A stretch of DNA of 64,000 bases. Origin: Ohtaekwangia koreensis (lineage in GTDB: Bacteria; Bacteroidota; Bacteroidia; Cytophagales; Cyclobacteriaceae). The stretch is from assembly GCF_900167975.1 (NCBI RefSeq), contig NZ_FUZU01000005.1, positions 315,001-379,000 on the forward strand, given 5' to 3'. The notes under the pieces are model-generated. The model was not told where the DNA came from and made no database searches. It saw only the letters and a program-made list of their open reading frames with translations. Made by a program: the position numbers and the translations under genes. Each line of letters starts with the position of its first letter. Position 1 is the stretch's first letter. Shown piece after piece: positions 35,449-44,532 of the stretch.

Positions 35449-36252
35449 TTAGTCGATTTCAAAAGGCGGAGCTGTGTTCGTCTTCTTCTTTTCTATACCG
35501 AGAAAATGTAAAAAGGTATCACCGCGTAGTCCGAGTCGAATGGTTTCCAACGGTATAACTTCTTCCGGGGCAATGTTGCCCAGGTTTACGTTAGCACCCA
35601 GTAATTTAATGAACCATACCTGCTGTGCTTTTTGAGGAGCTTCCCATATTATTTTCTCGAATGGAATCTTTGTTAAGATCTCTTGTACAAGTCCTGAACG
35701 AACTTCGCCAGTCGAGCGGAATAATCCAACATTACCACCTTCACGCGCTTCACCAATAACTTTCCAGGCGCCAGCATCTAATTCTTTTTGCATCAATTCA
35801 ATCCACTGGTATGGCGGAATGATTTTGTCTGCATCCTTAGAGCCCACTTCTGAGAGTACGGTTACTTGTTCAGAAAGTTTTGTAATGTAATCGCATTTCT
35901 TGTCGTGATCAATGTCCATTGATCCATCGGATACTTCAGCGAACGACATGTCGAATTTATCGAGTAGTCTTCTGTAGTCATCAAACTGATCGCGAATAAC
36001 AAAAGCTTCGAAGAGTGTTCCTCCGAAGTATACCGGTAGTCCGGCATCTTTGAAAACCTGAAGTTTATCTTTCAGATTGGGTGTGACAAACGATGTTGCC
36101 CATCCAAGCTTTACAATATCAACATGATCTGCACAGGTGCTAACAAAATCTTCGGCTTCACGGATACTCAGGCCCTTATCCATGGCCATGGTAAAACCGT
36201 ATTGCCTGGGCTTTATGGTACGCTCAGGCAGATTGTTAAGGTCGTAATTCAT
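35449..36252 (-). CDS. Phosphosulfolactate synthase (ComA family)
   Basis: Adds sulfite to phosphoenolpyruvate to give phosphosulfolactate. Seen: 267 residues with RQYGFTMAMDKGLS, HVDIVKLGWATSFV, VYFGGTLFEAF, FAEVSDGSMDI, SEVGSKD and WKVIGEAREGGNVGLF; the TIM-barrel layout and phosphate- and Mg-binding segments match the family. In methanogens it begins coenzyme M synthesis. In Bacteroidota a link to sulfonates, such as sulfonolipid precursors, is possible but inferred. Its ATG overlaps the stop of the TPR gene (TAATG at the junction). Confidence 0.9.
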   Translation of the reverse strand: MNYDLNNLPERTIKPRQYGFTMAMDKGLSIREAEDFVSTCADHVDIVKLGWATSFVTPNLKDKLQVFKDAGLPVYFGGTLFEAFVIRDQFDDYRRLLDKFDMSFAEVSDGSMDIDHDKKCDYITKLSEQVTVLSEVGSKDADKIIPPYQWIELMQKELDAGAWKVIGEAREGGNVGLFRSTGEVRSGLVQEILTKIPFEKIIWEAPQKAQQVWFIKLLGANVNLGNIAPEEVIPLETIRLGLRGDTFLHFLGIEKKKTNTAPPFEID

Positions 36253-37661
36253 TAATTATTGTCTTTTCTAAACTGCTCAATGATCTTGTACAGAGCCTTT
36301 TGCGTTTCCATCTTCGGAAAGAAATCAAATAAGGATGTATGACCATCGAAGTCCAAAATTAAGGCATTTTCCAAATAATTAAAGGCTTCTTTAAAACGAC
36401 CTGATTCTATGAGGTATACCGTCATGCGATAAAAGAGCTCTGCATCATCTGGAATCTCGTCAAAACCTGTCAATAAAGTTTCAATTGCCTTATCGTGATC
36501 GCCTTGTTCATAATAGATAAATGACCAGTTCAGCCAGATTTCTTTATCATTCGGATCAAGCTTGCTTGCTTCTTCGTAGGCATCAATGCTTGAAACGGTG
36601 TTCCCTACTTTAAATTCTGCATGTGCTACTGCTTTCCAGTATTCAGAATTTTCAGGGTGAATTTTTAATGCTTTATTATAAAAGTGTAACGCCTGATACC
36701 ACTTCTCCTGTTTCTCAAGGCATGCACCTGCACCAAACCACGCTTCATCATATAGTGTGTCGAGCTTGGATGCTTTTTGAAAATACTTCAAACCAAGTTC
36801 ATATTGCTCAAGGCTTTCATACGCAGCCCCCAGGCAACAGTATACTTCCGGACTAGGTCCTTCTATATCAATTGTTTTTCTAAAAGAATCAAGCGCTTTA
36901 GTATACTCACCCATATTCATATAGGTGTTACCAGTATTGAAGTACGCTGATGCGAATGTTTCATCAATCGTTATAGCGTAGTCGTAGGCATTGAGTGCTT
37001 CCTGGAATTTTTCAAGTTTGTTATATACTATACCTAGATTATACCATGCAGCGGCAGAGTAAGGATCTTCGTCTATAAATTTCTGATAGTACTCAATACT
37101 ACTCTCAAGTTGTCCGGTTACATCCAGACAAAAAGCAAGTTCATATAAAGCACCGTCATGGTTTATATTGATTTCAATGGCTTGCTTGTATGCATCAATA
37201 GCGTGCGTATAATTCTCCATGCTTTGGTACGCAAGGCCAATGTTATAGTATACTTCGTCTTTGTCATCAGCAAAGATGAGTGCCTGCTCGAAATTTTCGA
37301 TCGCTTCTTTATGATTTCCCTGCAGGGATAGTATAGATCCTTTTGTTAAAAATATTTCAGGATCATTCGGTTGAAGTGCATTTGCCTGATCAAGTAAATC
37401 AAGAGCCTCTTCATACTCTTCCAGGTTTGAAAGAATCTGTGCTTTGACCGTTATTAGTTCGGTTGAAAAAGGATATTGACTGATGGCCTGATTAACAGCT
37501 TGTAATGCTTTATTATGTTTGCCACGGAACATATAAAAATCAATGATCTGTTCATAGGCATCTAAGTCAAAAAATTCGGCTTTCTTTTTTCGGAGATGGT
37601 CTTCAAATCTTCTAATCAGCTCGTTTCCTTCTTCTTCTCGTTTGCGGTATTCTCTCGCCAT
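36252..37661 (-). CDS. Tetratricopeptide-repeat protein
   Basis: Seen: 469 residues made of about twelve TPR units from residue 35 on, with consensus alternations such as AWYNLGIVYNKLEKFQEAL and NTGNTYMNMGEYTKALDSF. No signal peptide or membrane span, so it is probably a cytoplasmic scaffold. The start MAREYRKREEEGNEL is charged and helical. The stop is shared with the phosphosulfolactate synthase start. Upstream the SDR gene ends 57 bp away on the same strand. Partner not predictable. Confidence 0.92.
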   Translation of the reverse strand: MAREYRKREEEGNELIRRFEDHLRKKKAEFFDLDAYEQIIDFYMFRGKHNKALQAVNQAISQYPFSTELITVKAQILSNLEEYEEALDLLDQANALQPNDPEIFLTKGSILSLQGNHKEAIENFEQALIFADDKDEVYYNIGLAYQSMENYTHAIDAYKQAIEININHDGALYELAFCLDVTGQLESSIEYYQKFIDEDPYSAAAWYNLGIVYNKLEKFQEALNAYDYAITIDETFASAYFNTGNTYMNMGEYTKALDSFRKTIDIEGPSPEVYCCLGAAYESLEQYELGLKYFQKASKLDTLYDEAWFGAGACLEKQEKWYQALHFYNKALKIHPENSEYWKAVAHAEFKVGNTVSSIDAYEEASKLDPNDKEIWLNWSFIYYEQGDHDKAIETLLTGFDEIPDDAELFYRMTVYLIESGRFKEAFNYLENALILDFDGHTSLFDFFPKMETQKALYKIIEQFRKDNN

Positions 37662-37718
37662 GTATCAAAAGGTTTTCCTAAAATAGGTAATTTTAACGCA
37701 AAGCTACGACCTTTCATT

Positions 37719-38705
37719 CTATTTTTTACCGGCCATTTTTTCCCTGTAATATTGGCAACACCATTCAATACTGGCATCAATCGGTTGAAATTCGAATGAA
37801 AATAACTGACGGATTTTCTTATTATCATATAAGAATTCGGTTCCGGCAATTCTGGCAGTCTCACGTGTAATTAAAGGTTCTGTGCCTGTAAACCAGGTTC
37901 TAAAGTTCTCTATCCATGCAATAATTTTGAGAGTCGTTGCGTTGAGTTTAATCCGTGGCGCTTTTTTTTGAAATGCACTTGCAAGTCTGCTAAAGAAATT
38001 TCCGAAAGATATATTTCCTGCGTTAGCAATATAACGTTCACCTTCTACCGGACTATATAGCAAGCGACATGCTATAGCAGCAACATCACGTACGTCTACA
38101 TAATTGAGGAAGCCGTCGGTATAAAAAGGTTTTTCATCCCATATATACTTAAAAAGTTTTGCACTGCTGTTGTTCCAATTTGCAGGTGCAAGTATAACAG
38201 ACGGGTTAACAATGACTGTACTCAATCCTTCTTCCTGACCGCGAAACACTTCAAGCTCGGCAAAGTATTTTGATTCGGCATATGTACTGTTGATGGAACT
38301 GCTTATCCATTTATTCTTTTCGTCAATATGATGTTGTCCTTTTTGCCGACCAAGTGCCGCTACGGAACTGATGTGGACCAATCGCTTAATATTTTTTACC
38401 AGACATGCATTCACAACGTTACGTGTACCCATCACGTTGATGTCCATTAACTCATCCGTTTTTCGTGGATTGAATGAAACTATAGCAGCTGCATGGATTA
38501 CGTGAGTCACATCTTCAAAGGCTTCTGCTAGTGCAACTTCATCAGCTACATCAGCATCACGCCATGTTATATACTGTGCTACATCTGCAAGCAGAGAGGT
38601 ATCGCTGTTTTTGCGTTTAAGTGCAACGAACGGTTCTTTACTTTCGATAAGTTTGCGGATGATAAAACTTCCAAGAAGTCCGTTAGCACCGGTGATCGCA
38701 ATCAT
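37719..38705 (-). CDS. NAD-dependent epimerase/dehydratase (extended SDR) family protein
   Basis: Seen: 328 residues with Rossmann motif ITGANGLLGSF (TGxxGxxG), DVTHVIHAAAIVSF, HISSVAALG and active-site Y-x-x-x-K in TYAESKYFAE, the architecture of dihydroflavonol-4-reductase-like SDRs. Substrate unknown. It lies between the polysaccharide set and the TPR-ComA-DUF368-aroE run, all on the minus strand, and could belong to either; the 57-bp spacing to the TPR gene and 84 bp to the phosphatase gene favour the former. Confidence 0.9.
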   Translation of the reverse strand: MIAITGANGLLGSFIIRKLIESKEPFVALKRKNSDTSLLADVAQYITWRDADVADEVALAEAFEDVTHVIHAAAIVSFNPRKTDELMDINVMGTRNVVNACLVKNIKRLVHISSVAALGRQKGQHHIDEKNKWISSSINSTYAESKYFAELEVFRGQEEGLSTVIVNPSVILAPANWNNSSAKLFKYIWDEKPFYTDGFLNYVDVRDVAAIACRLLYSPVEGERYIANAGNISFGNFFSRLASAFQKKAPRIKLNATTLKIIAWIENFRTWFTGTEPLITRETARIAGTEFLYDNKKIRQLFSFEFQPIDASIEWCCQYYREKMAGKK

Positions 38706-38789
38706 TTTTAAACTATATTATTGTGAATCATTTTCTCAACCACGCATAGAGAACGTTGTTCTGAGTTTTCAGAAAACAAAGTGCTACTG

Positions 38790-39518
38790 CTATAGGCTGT
38801 TATTTAACAGCGGTAAAGATAGAGCTTTTTGAAAGTACTTCATCGATTGAGCGGTACTGATTAATTTAGCATGCTGCATGGAATGGCAATCACTTCCAAG
38901 GAAATGTACCCAGCCTTTATCGATAAGCTTATGTGCAGTAGCTTGTGCTTCTCTTGAATAATAGCCTGTAATAGAACTTATGTTCAATTGGAAAAGCACA
39001 CCACGTTGAAGCAAGTCCTCCAGTTTTTTCAGATCGTTTTGCAGGTAGATATACCGTTCAGGGTGTGCAAGAACAGGTTTGTATCCATTGGTAGTAGAAA
39101 GAAAAATAAACTCTTTTAAATTGAAAGGTTCATTCAAAAAATTTGTCTCAAACAGTAAATAATTTTTCCCGAAGGTGAGCATGGGCTCTTTTGTTTTAAC
39201 CATGCTAAAAGTATGTTCGTCCAGGTAATATTCGGCAGCTGTCTCTACTTCAATGGCTATATTTTTTTCTTTCAGATAACGCCTTAGCTCTGCTAATTTT
39301 TCCTGTATTCCGATTGTCGTGTTACGGTATGTATCGCTCATAACGTGAGGCGATGTAATTACCTTTTTATATCCGAGGTTTATGAATTGCAGAATGATAC
39401 TTTCGGCTTGCTCAAAAGTCTGCACACCATCATCCAGTCCAGGCAGGAGATGAGAGTGTACGTCCGTTGTAATGGTATTTACAATGGATTGCTTTTTTTT
39501 TCGAAACCAGCTTATCAC
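38790..39518 (-). CDS. CpsB/YwqE-type PHP-fold protein-tyrosine phosphatase
   Basis: Manganese-dependent phosphatase that dephosphorylates the BY-kinase of polysaccharide export. Seen: 242 residues with TTDVHSHLLPGLDDG (metal His pair and Asp), ITSPHVMSDTY, YLLFETNF, PVLAHPERY and FLGSDCHS, covering all PHP metal positions. Its ATG overlaps the stop of the upstream kinase gene by 4 nt (ATGA), so kinase and phosphatase are made together. It is the last gene of the polysaccharide set. Confidence 0.93.
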   Translation of the reverse strand: MISWFRKKKQSIVNTITTDVHSHLLPGLDDGVQTFEQAESIILQFINLGYKKVITSPHVMSDTYRNTTIGIQEKLAELRRYLKEKNIAIEVETAAEYYLDEHTFSMVKTKEPMLTFGKNYLLFETNFLNEPFNLKEFIFLSTTNGYKPVLAHPERYIYLQNDLKKLEDLLQRGVLFQLNISSITGYYSREAQATAHKLIDKGWVHFLGSDCHSMQHAKLISTAQSMKYFQKALSLPLLNNSL

Positions 39519-41866
39519 GCTTTTATTTTAAACAGAGATTTGATCCTGTCAACATTACTTTGTCCTTCGTCTTCATAATATCCATAGCCATAACTGCTCG
39601 ACTTTTTAGTAGAAGGTAACGCGTTGAGCAAGGTAGTAACATTTACAATCTTATTTATAGAAACGATACGTTGGAGATTCGAAATGGATTCACGCTTCGA
39701 ATAATTTGCCCTGAAAATATAGATCGAAATATCAGCACGCATCATAGCCTGGATGCCATCGGTCACTAATCCAACGGGTGGTGTATCGAGAATAATGATA
39801 TCATATTGCTTCTTTAATTCCTCAAGCAAGTTTGTGAACTCGCCATTGAGCAAAAGCTCGGAAGGATTTGGAGGTATAGGACCAGAAGGAATATAGTGAA
39901 GGAAATCAAGATTGGTTTGAAGAACACAATCTTCCCATCGGTCTCTTCGGATAAGTACAGTACTCATTCCTTTGGAAGGGTCGGGAATGTGTACTGGTAA
40001 ATATGTTTTTGCTTTACGCATATCGAGATCAATGAGCAACACTCTTTTTCTGGAGAGAGCCATTGCTCCACCAAGGTTTAGTGCTAGAAATGATTTACCC
40101 TCACCGGATATGGTAGAGGATATAGCTATAACGCGTTGTGAGCCGTTGATTTTAAAGAAATCAAGATTGGTTCGAATGGTACGAATCGCTTCGCTCACCA
40201 TCGATTTGGGGTGACTGATTACATGAAGACCTTCGTTGGCAGAGTAACGTGATGAAGGCACAACGCCAAGTACCGGAACTCCGGTTAATCGTTCAAGCTC
40301 ATGAATGTTGGTGATCTTGTTATGCATCAAGTATAAAACACCGATGAAAAAGAATATAGATACCAGGCTGGTAACGAAACCTATACCTAAAACAATAAGT
40401 CGGTTAGGTGAAATAGGAGTGAATGGAAGTGTTGCAGGTGATAAGATTTTAAAGTCAGGAGTTGTACCGGCCTGTGCTATTTCAAAACCGGATTTGGTTT
40501 GCATCAGCGATAGATAGAACTCCTCATACAGTTTATAAAAGCGTTGGTTCTTGGAGTACTGTGTATTGAGATCAGGCATGTTAACAAATGCAGATTCCAT
40601 ACTGGATTTTTGCTGATTCATTTCCTGAAGCCTTCGCATCCATTCTTTTTTCAGTTCTGCCAATTGCTGACTTGTCTTATCAGTTCGGTTTTCTATCTCT
40701 TGTTGCTTCTCGCGATATGCCAACGTATTTTCATTATACGATAATTTTAATCTTTCTTGTTGAAGTAACAGTGATTGCACTTCATCTATATCTTTGAACA
40801 TATACTCTGGCAGTGCCTGCCGGATAGAGGGATTGACAGAGAAATTTCCAGTTTGTAAACCATCCATCAATTTATTGATTTCATCAAGCCTGCGCGAAAG
40901 CTCGTAGCGTTGTGAATCAATCTTATTTATACTCTCAATGGTTTTACGGAGGTCTTCCTGTAGATCGTTGGTTTTATTTTTAAGTGTGAAACGCTCGAAA
41001 TAATCTTCAAAGCCTTCCATCTTTAATTCGATCTGTTGTAGTTCGTTATTGAGCCAGTCGATCTTTTGCTTGGTAGTGAGCTTCTTCTGTTCGTAGCTAT
41101 AGTGCAAATACGTTTTGTTGATCGCATCAACAATAGCATGTGCTTTAAGTGGATTGTTATCCTGAAATGCTATACGAATGGTTTGAGCAGCGTAGTTAAG
41201 GGGCTCAACTGAAAGGCCTGAAATAAGGTATCCTAACAATGCATCCGGACTGTTTATGATAAAGAACAGGTCTATATCATTTTCATCTAGAAAGTTTTCA
41301 TTTTTTCTTAACGTGAGCTCTATTCCAGATATGTGAACAGGGGCACCATAACGCCCACTAATTTTTTGAGTGCCTTCGCCCCATACCAGTGAAAATGTTT
41401 CAGGTGACTCTTTTTCTAAAAAAAAAGGTTGATTAAAAAAGGCGGGATTTTCTATTTTATAACTAACCAGTATGGGAGAGTTTCCAAACAACTCATGGTT
41501 CAAAACTTCGCCTTTACTATAATAGGTCACGTCTATATTCAACGAATCAAGAACCTGATCCAGAAAAAGCCGGGAGCGAATCATTTCGATTTCACCCGAA
41601 ATCAAATCTGTGTTTTGTTGATCTTTCCCTGCGAGTATACTAATTCCAAGCTCAGAAGCTTCATCCTTCACATCGAGTTTAATCTCTGAAAAGGATTCGT
41701 AGCGATCTTGGGTATAGCGAATGATAAGATATGCTGTGAGGTTGATAACAAGAAATATCAAAGCAATCCATACCAGGTTGTTCCGCACAATGACCTTAAG
41801 CTTGTTAAAGTCAATACCTTCACTCGGCAGAGGTTGATGATGAATATTGTTTTTCGCTAACTCCAC
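39515..41866 (-). CDS. Polysaccharide co-polymerase/tyrosine autokinase (Wzc-type BY-kinase)
   Basis: Inner-membrane regulator of polysaccharide chain length and export. Seen: 783 residues. Membrane span at about 29-50, Wzz domain and a long periplasmic coiled coil (about 245-460), GNVR-type segment, second span near 485-507, then a cytoplasmic kinase with Walker A ISSTISGEGKSFLAL, Walker A' LLIDLDMRKAK, and Walker B IIILDTPPVGLV. A tyrosine cluster near the C-terminus (SYGYGYYEDEG) is the autophosphorylation site. Linked to Wza upstream (9 bp) and the phosphatase downstream (4-nt overlap). Confidence 0.95.
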   Translation of the reverse strand: MELAKNNIHHQPLPSEGIDFNKLKVIVRNNLVWIALIFLVINLTAYLIIRYTQDRYESFSEIKLDVKDEASELGISILAGKDQQNTDLISGEIEMIRSRLFLDQVLDSLNIDVTYYSKGEVLNHELFGNSPILVSYKIENPAFFNQPFFLEKESPETFSLVWGEGTQKISGRYGAPVHISGIELTLRKNENFLDENDIDLFFIINSPDALLGYLISGLSVEPLNYAAQTIRIAFQDNNPLKAHAIVDAINKTYLHYSYEQKKLTTKQKIDWLNNELQQIELKMEGFEDYFERFTLKNKTNDLQEDLRKTIESINKIDSQRYELSRRLDEINKLMDGLQTGNFSVNPSIRQALPEYMFKDIDEVQSLLLQQERLKLSYNENTLAYREKQQEIENRTDKTSQQLAELKKEWMRRLQEMNQQKSSMESAFVNMPDLNTQYSKNQRFYKLYEEFYLSLMQTKSGFEIAQAGTTPDFKILSPATLPFTPISPNRLIVLGIGFVTSLVSIFFFIGVLYLMHNKITNIHELERLTGVPVLGVVPSSRYSANEGLHVISHPKSMVSEAIRTIRTNLDFFKINGSQRVIAISSTISGEGKSFLALNLGGAMALSRKRVLLIDLDMRKAKTYLPVHIPDPSKGMSTVLIRRDRWEDCVLQTNLDFLHYIPSGPIPPNPSELLLNGEFTNLLEELKKQYDIIILDTPPVGLVTDGIQAMMRADISIYIFRANYSKRESISNLQRIVSINKIVNVTTLLNALPSTKKSSSYGYGYYEDEGQSNVDRIKSLFKIKA

Positions 41867-41874
41867 AGATGAAA

Positions 41875-42639
41875 TTATAGTTGTGTAAGGACCACAAGAA
41901 GAGTTGTCATGCTGGTGATAATGCTTATCACCGGGCCATAATCCCGCAGACTTTCAAGTAAAGGTCTTCGGATTGGCTCAACATATACTATATCTCCAGG
42001 CTCAATCAGTATATCATTTTTCTTATATCCTTCAAAAGTGGTAAGATCTGCTATAAACAAAGTTTCTCCTCGCATCACCCGAATATTGAATGCTTTGGCA
42101 TCGTTGTTAATTCCTTTAGCAAGTGCCAGAACTTCTGTAAGCCTCATGTTATCATGCAACAGCGGAATAACTTGTCCACCCGGTGCGCCTAGTACCACAA
42201 CTCGTTTGTTTGTAAACTTCAAGACAACGAAAGTCTCTTTGTAAAACTTTAAATATTCTTTTTGAAGGATTTCTTCTGCCTGCCTGATCGTTAAGCCTTC
42301 CAGGTTTATTGTTCCTACCATTGGTAACTTAACCAGCCCCTCCTGGTCAACCAGATAGGTGTTAACTACTGGCTTTTGAGCAGCACCCTCGGCACCTTCT
42401 TTTGAAATAAAATTGTTGGGATCGATTAGGCGTTCACCTTGATTGGTATATACTTCTAATTCTAATCTGTCATTTTTTTGAATGACATAGTTCTTCTCTG
42501 TTTTTTGAACCTGAGCTTGTACAGCTTGCGTATTGTTAGCCTGAAACATTATGTTTTGGCGATACGAAGCACATGAAGACGTCAGGAGGCTCGCAACGGA
42601 AAGTATCAGTACAGAATAGAAAAAGTGTAAGAGTCTCAA
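41875..42639 (-). CDS. Polysaccharide export outer-membrane lipoprotein (Wza-type)
   Basis: Forms the outer-membrane exit pore. Seen: 254 residues with signal peptide and lipobox LLTSSCASY, the Poly_export domain (KNDRLELEVYTNQGE), SLBB-like domains (MVGTINLEGLTIRQAEEILQ in parts; VVVLGAPGG), and a C-terminal hydrophobic stretch that may be a membrane helix (ISIITSMTTLLVVLTQL). Shorter than E. coli Wza, as usual in Bacteroidota. Followed by the kinase after 9 bp and preceded by rfbC at 25 bp. Confidence 0.92.
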   Translation of the reverse strand: MRLLHFFYSVLILSVASLLTSSCASYRQNIMFQANNTQAVQAQVQKTEKNYVIQKNDRLELEVYTNQGERLIDPNNFISKEGAEGAAQKPVVNTYLVDQEGLVKLPMVGTINLEGLTIRQAEEILQKEYLKFYKETFVVLKFTNKRVVVLGAPGGQVIPLLHDNMRLTEVLALAKGINNDAKAFNIRVMRGETLFIADLTTFEGYKKNDILIEPGDIVYVEPIRRPLLESLRDYGPVISIITSMTTLLVVLTQL

Positions 42640-42663
42640 CTTCTAAAAAAGTTATTCAAGTAA

Positions 42664-43215
42664 TTACCGTGAAATTACTGAATTTCTCAGTAATTCTTCC
42701 AGTGTTGGCAACACTTGATCTTTATCAGATACGTTTGGCTCTTTTACTTGCCAGTCGATTTTCAGTTCAGGATCGTTCCAACGGATACCATTTTCCGATT
42801 CACGATTATATATATTGGAACACTTGTAGAAGAATACGGAGTCCTCGAGTGCAGCAAACCCGTGTGCAAAGCCTTCTGGCACCATTAGCATATTGCATTT
42901 CTCAGATTCCAGCAGGCAGTAATATACCTGCCCAAAGGTCTTGGAGCCCTTGCGGAGATCAACCACTACATCCAAGACTTTACCGGATAAAGCCGTGACG
43001 AGCTTGGCCTGAGCGTGGGGTGCCAGCTGCATGTGCAGTCCTCGCACTACGCCTTTTTTGGAGAAAGACCTGTTTTCTTGTAAAAATTTGTAGGGAATGC
43101 CTGCCTTTGCAAAGTTGTCTTCGCGATAGAATTCATAAAACCAACCGCGGTTGTCATGATAAACAGCAGGGATAATTTCTACCAGCCCTTCGATGCCGGT
43201 TTGTTTTACTTCCAT
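42664..43215 (-). CDS. rfbC: dTDP-4-dehydrorhamnose 3,5-epimerase
   Basis: Third step of dTDP-L-rhamnose synthesis. Seen: 183 residues with the cupin-type RmlC fold: IPAVYHDNRGWFYEFYR, ENRSFSKKGVVRGLHMQL with catalytic His, KVLDVVVDLRKGSKTFG, PEGFAHGF, and the Tyr-containing YKCSNIYNRESENGI region. No rfbA, B or D is nearby, so the other rhamnose genes must lie elsewhere, or it acts on another dTDP-sugar. Within the polysaccharide set. Confidence 0.94.
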   Translation of the reverse strand: MEVKQTGIEGLVEIIPAVYHDNRGWFYEFYREDNFAKAGIPYKFLQENRSFSKKGVVRGLHMQLAPHAQAKLVTALSGKVLDVVVDLRKGSKTFGQVYYCLLESEKCNMLMVPEGFAHGFAALEDSVFFYKCSNIYNRESENGIRWNDPELKIDWQVKEPNVSDKDQVLPTLEELLRNSVISR

Positions 43216-43235
43216 GAAATTGTGATCTGTAAGTT

Positions 43236-44348
43236 TTAAGAAACCTTTCTTAACTCGCAGATGGTCTGAAGGTATTTATCAATGACAACGGATTCGTTAT
43301 ACTCCGCTTCCATTTTAGCTCTACCGTTTTCTCCGAAAAGTTTTAGCGTGGTGTTTTCAAAACCTGCCATCATCTTCATCTTTTCAGCCAGATCATCAGC
43401 GTCTTTCAATTTGCAAAGAAGTCCATTAAAATTGTTTTTCACAACATGATTACAGCCCGGCACATCCGTAGCTATAATAGGTTTGGATGAACTTGCAGCT
43501 TCTAACAGTGTACGCGGTGTACCTTCGCGATAGGAGGGCAATACTATACAGTCAGCCTGGTGAATAAATTTTTGAACGTTATCCGTAGTACCGAGGTACT
43601 CGATCGTTTTAGTATCAATCCAGTTTTGAATGACCTCAGTTTTTATACCTCGTTTATGCTCGGGGTCCATCGCGCCTAATACCTGGAAGTGAGCGTTTAC
43701 ACCCGATGATTGAAGTTTTCTAACGGCTTCAATGTATTCCATTACTCCTTTATCAGTTATCAGTCGTGATATTAATAAGAAGGTAAATTTATCGTTGCGT
43801 TTAAAGGCAGCAGGCTGAAATTTCTTCAAGTCAATTCCAGATCCAGGTAACAGATCAACAGCGTCTGCCGGAACAAGTTTCTGGTTAACGAATAAATTAA
43901 GGTCGTCAGGATTTTGGAAGTATACCTTTTTCGCGAAGCGAAAACTAATTTTATATAGGAAGATCGCTATCGCGGATACTAAATTTTTCTTAAGGAATAC
44001 GGTGCCTAACCCACAGACATTGTTTACTACAGGAATGCCAAGCATAGATGCTGCCAGTGTTCCATATACATTAGGCTTAATAGTGTAATGGAGAATGATG
44101 TCGGGTTTTACTCTCTTGTAGATAGAGTAAAGTTCTACGATGAGTGCGGAGTCCTTGATGGGATTTGCCCCGCGACTATCCATTTTTACTTTATGATGAA
44201 CACATCCGCTTTGCTCAAGAAGGTGAGTGTATTCATCTTCAGGTGCAATCGTATGCACTTCGTAACCTTGCTCAAGCAGGGCACGAACGAAATTCATCCT
44301 GAAATTGTAGATATTCCAGGACGTATTGAGGACGATAGCAATTCTCAT
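43236..44348 (-). CDS. Glycosyltransferase family 4 protein
   Basis: Transfers a sugar during polysaccharide assembly. Seen: 370 residues with GT-B layout: N-terminal IVLNTSWNIYNFRMNFVRAL and a HYTIKPNVYGT segment, then C-terminal LLISRLITDKGVMEYIEA and the donor-binding VLPSYREGTPRTLLEAASSSKPIIATDVPG run, in which E-x7-E is recognisable. It resembles the WbnH/PglA-like group that acts on an undecaprenyl-linked acceptor; specificity is unknown. First gene of the minus-strand set; a promoter should lie in the 184 bp before hflX. Confidence 0.93.
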   Translation of the reverse strand: MRIAIVLNTSWNIYNFRMNFVRALLEQGYEVHTIAPEDEYTHLLEQSGCVHHKVKMDSRGANPIKDSALIVELYSIYKRVKPDIILHYTIKPNVYGTLAASMLGIPVVNNVCGLGTVFLKKNLVSAIAIFLYKISFRFAKKVYFQNPDDLNLFVNQKLVPADAVDLLPGSGIDLKKFQPAAFKRNDKFTFLLISRLITDKGVMEYIEAVRKLQSSGVNAHFQVLGAMDPEHKRGIKTEVIQNWIDTKTIEYLGTTDNVQKFIHQADCIVLPSYREGTPRTLLEAASSSKPIIATDVPGCNHVVKNNFNGLLCKLKDADDLAEKMKMMAGFENTTLKLFGENGRAKMEAEYNESVVIDKYLQTICELRKVS

Positions 44349-44532
44349 TATTTGGCTCTGGTTATGAGAACATTCACATTCCTACTTATCGACAAATGGT
44401 CGAATTTTTAGACGGCTTTGTAAAATCTCTGGTTTGGATTCATCAAAGATAGAAAAAAGTAACCATGACCGGTATCCTGTATAAATTTTTATCACGTATG
44501 TTCGCCCTTTGTTAATACCGTTTAACAACCTT

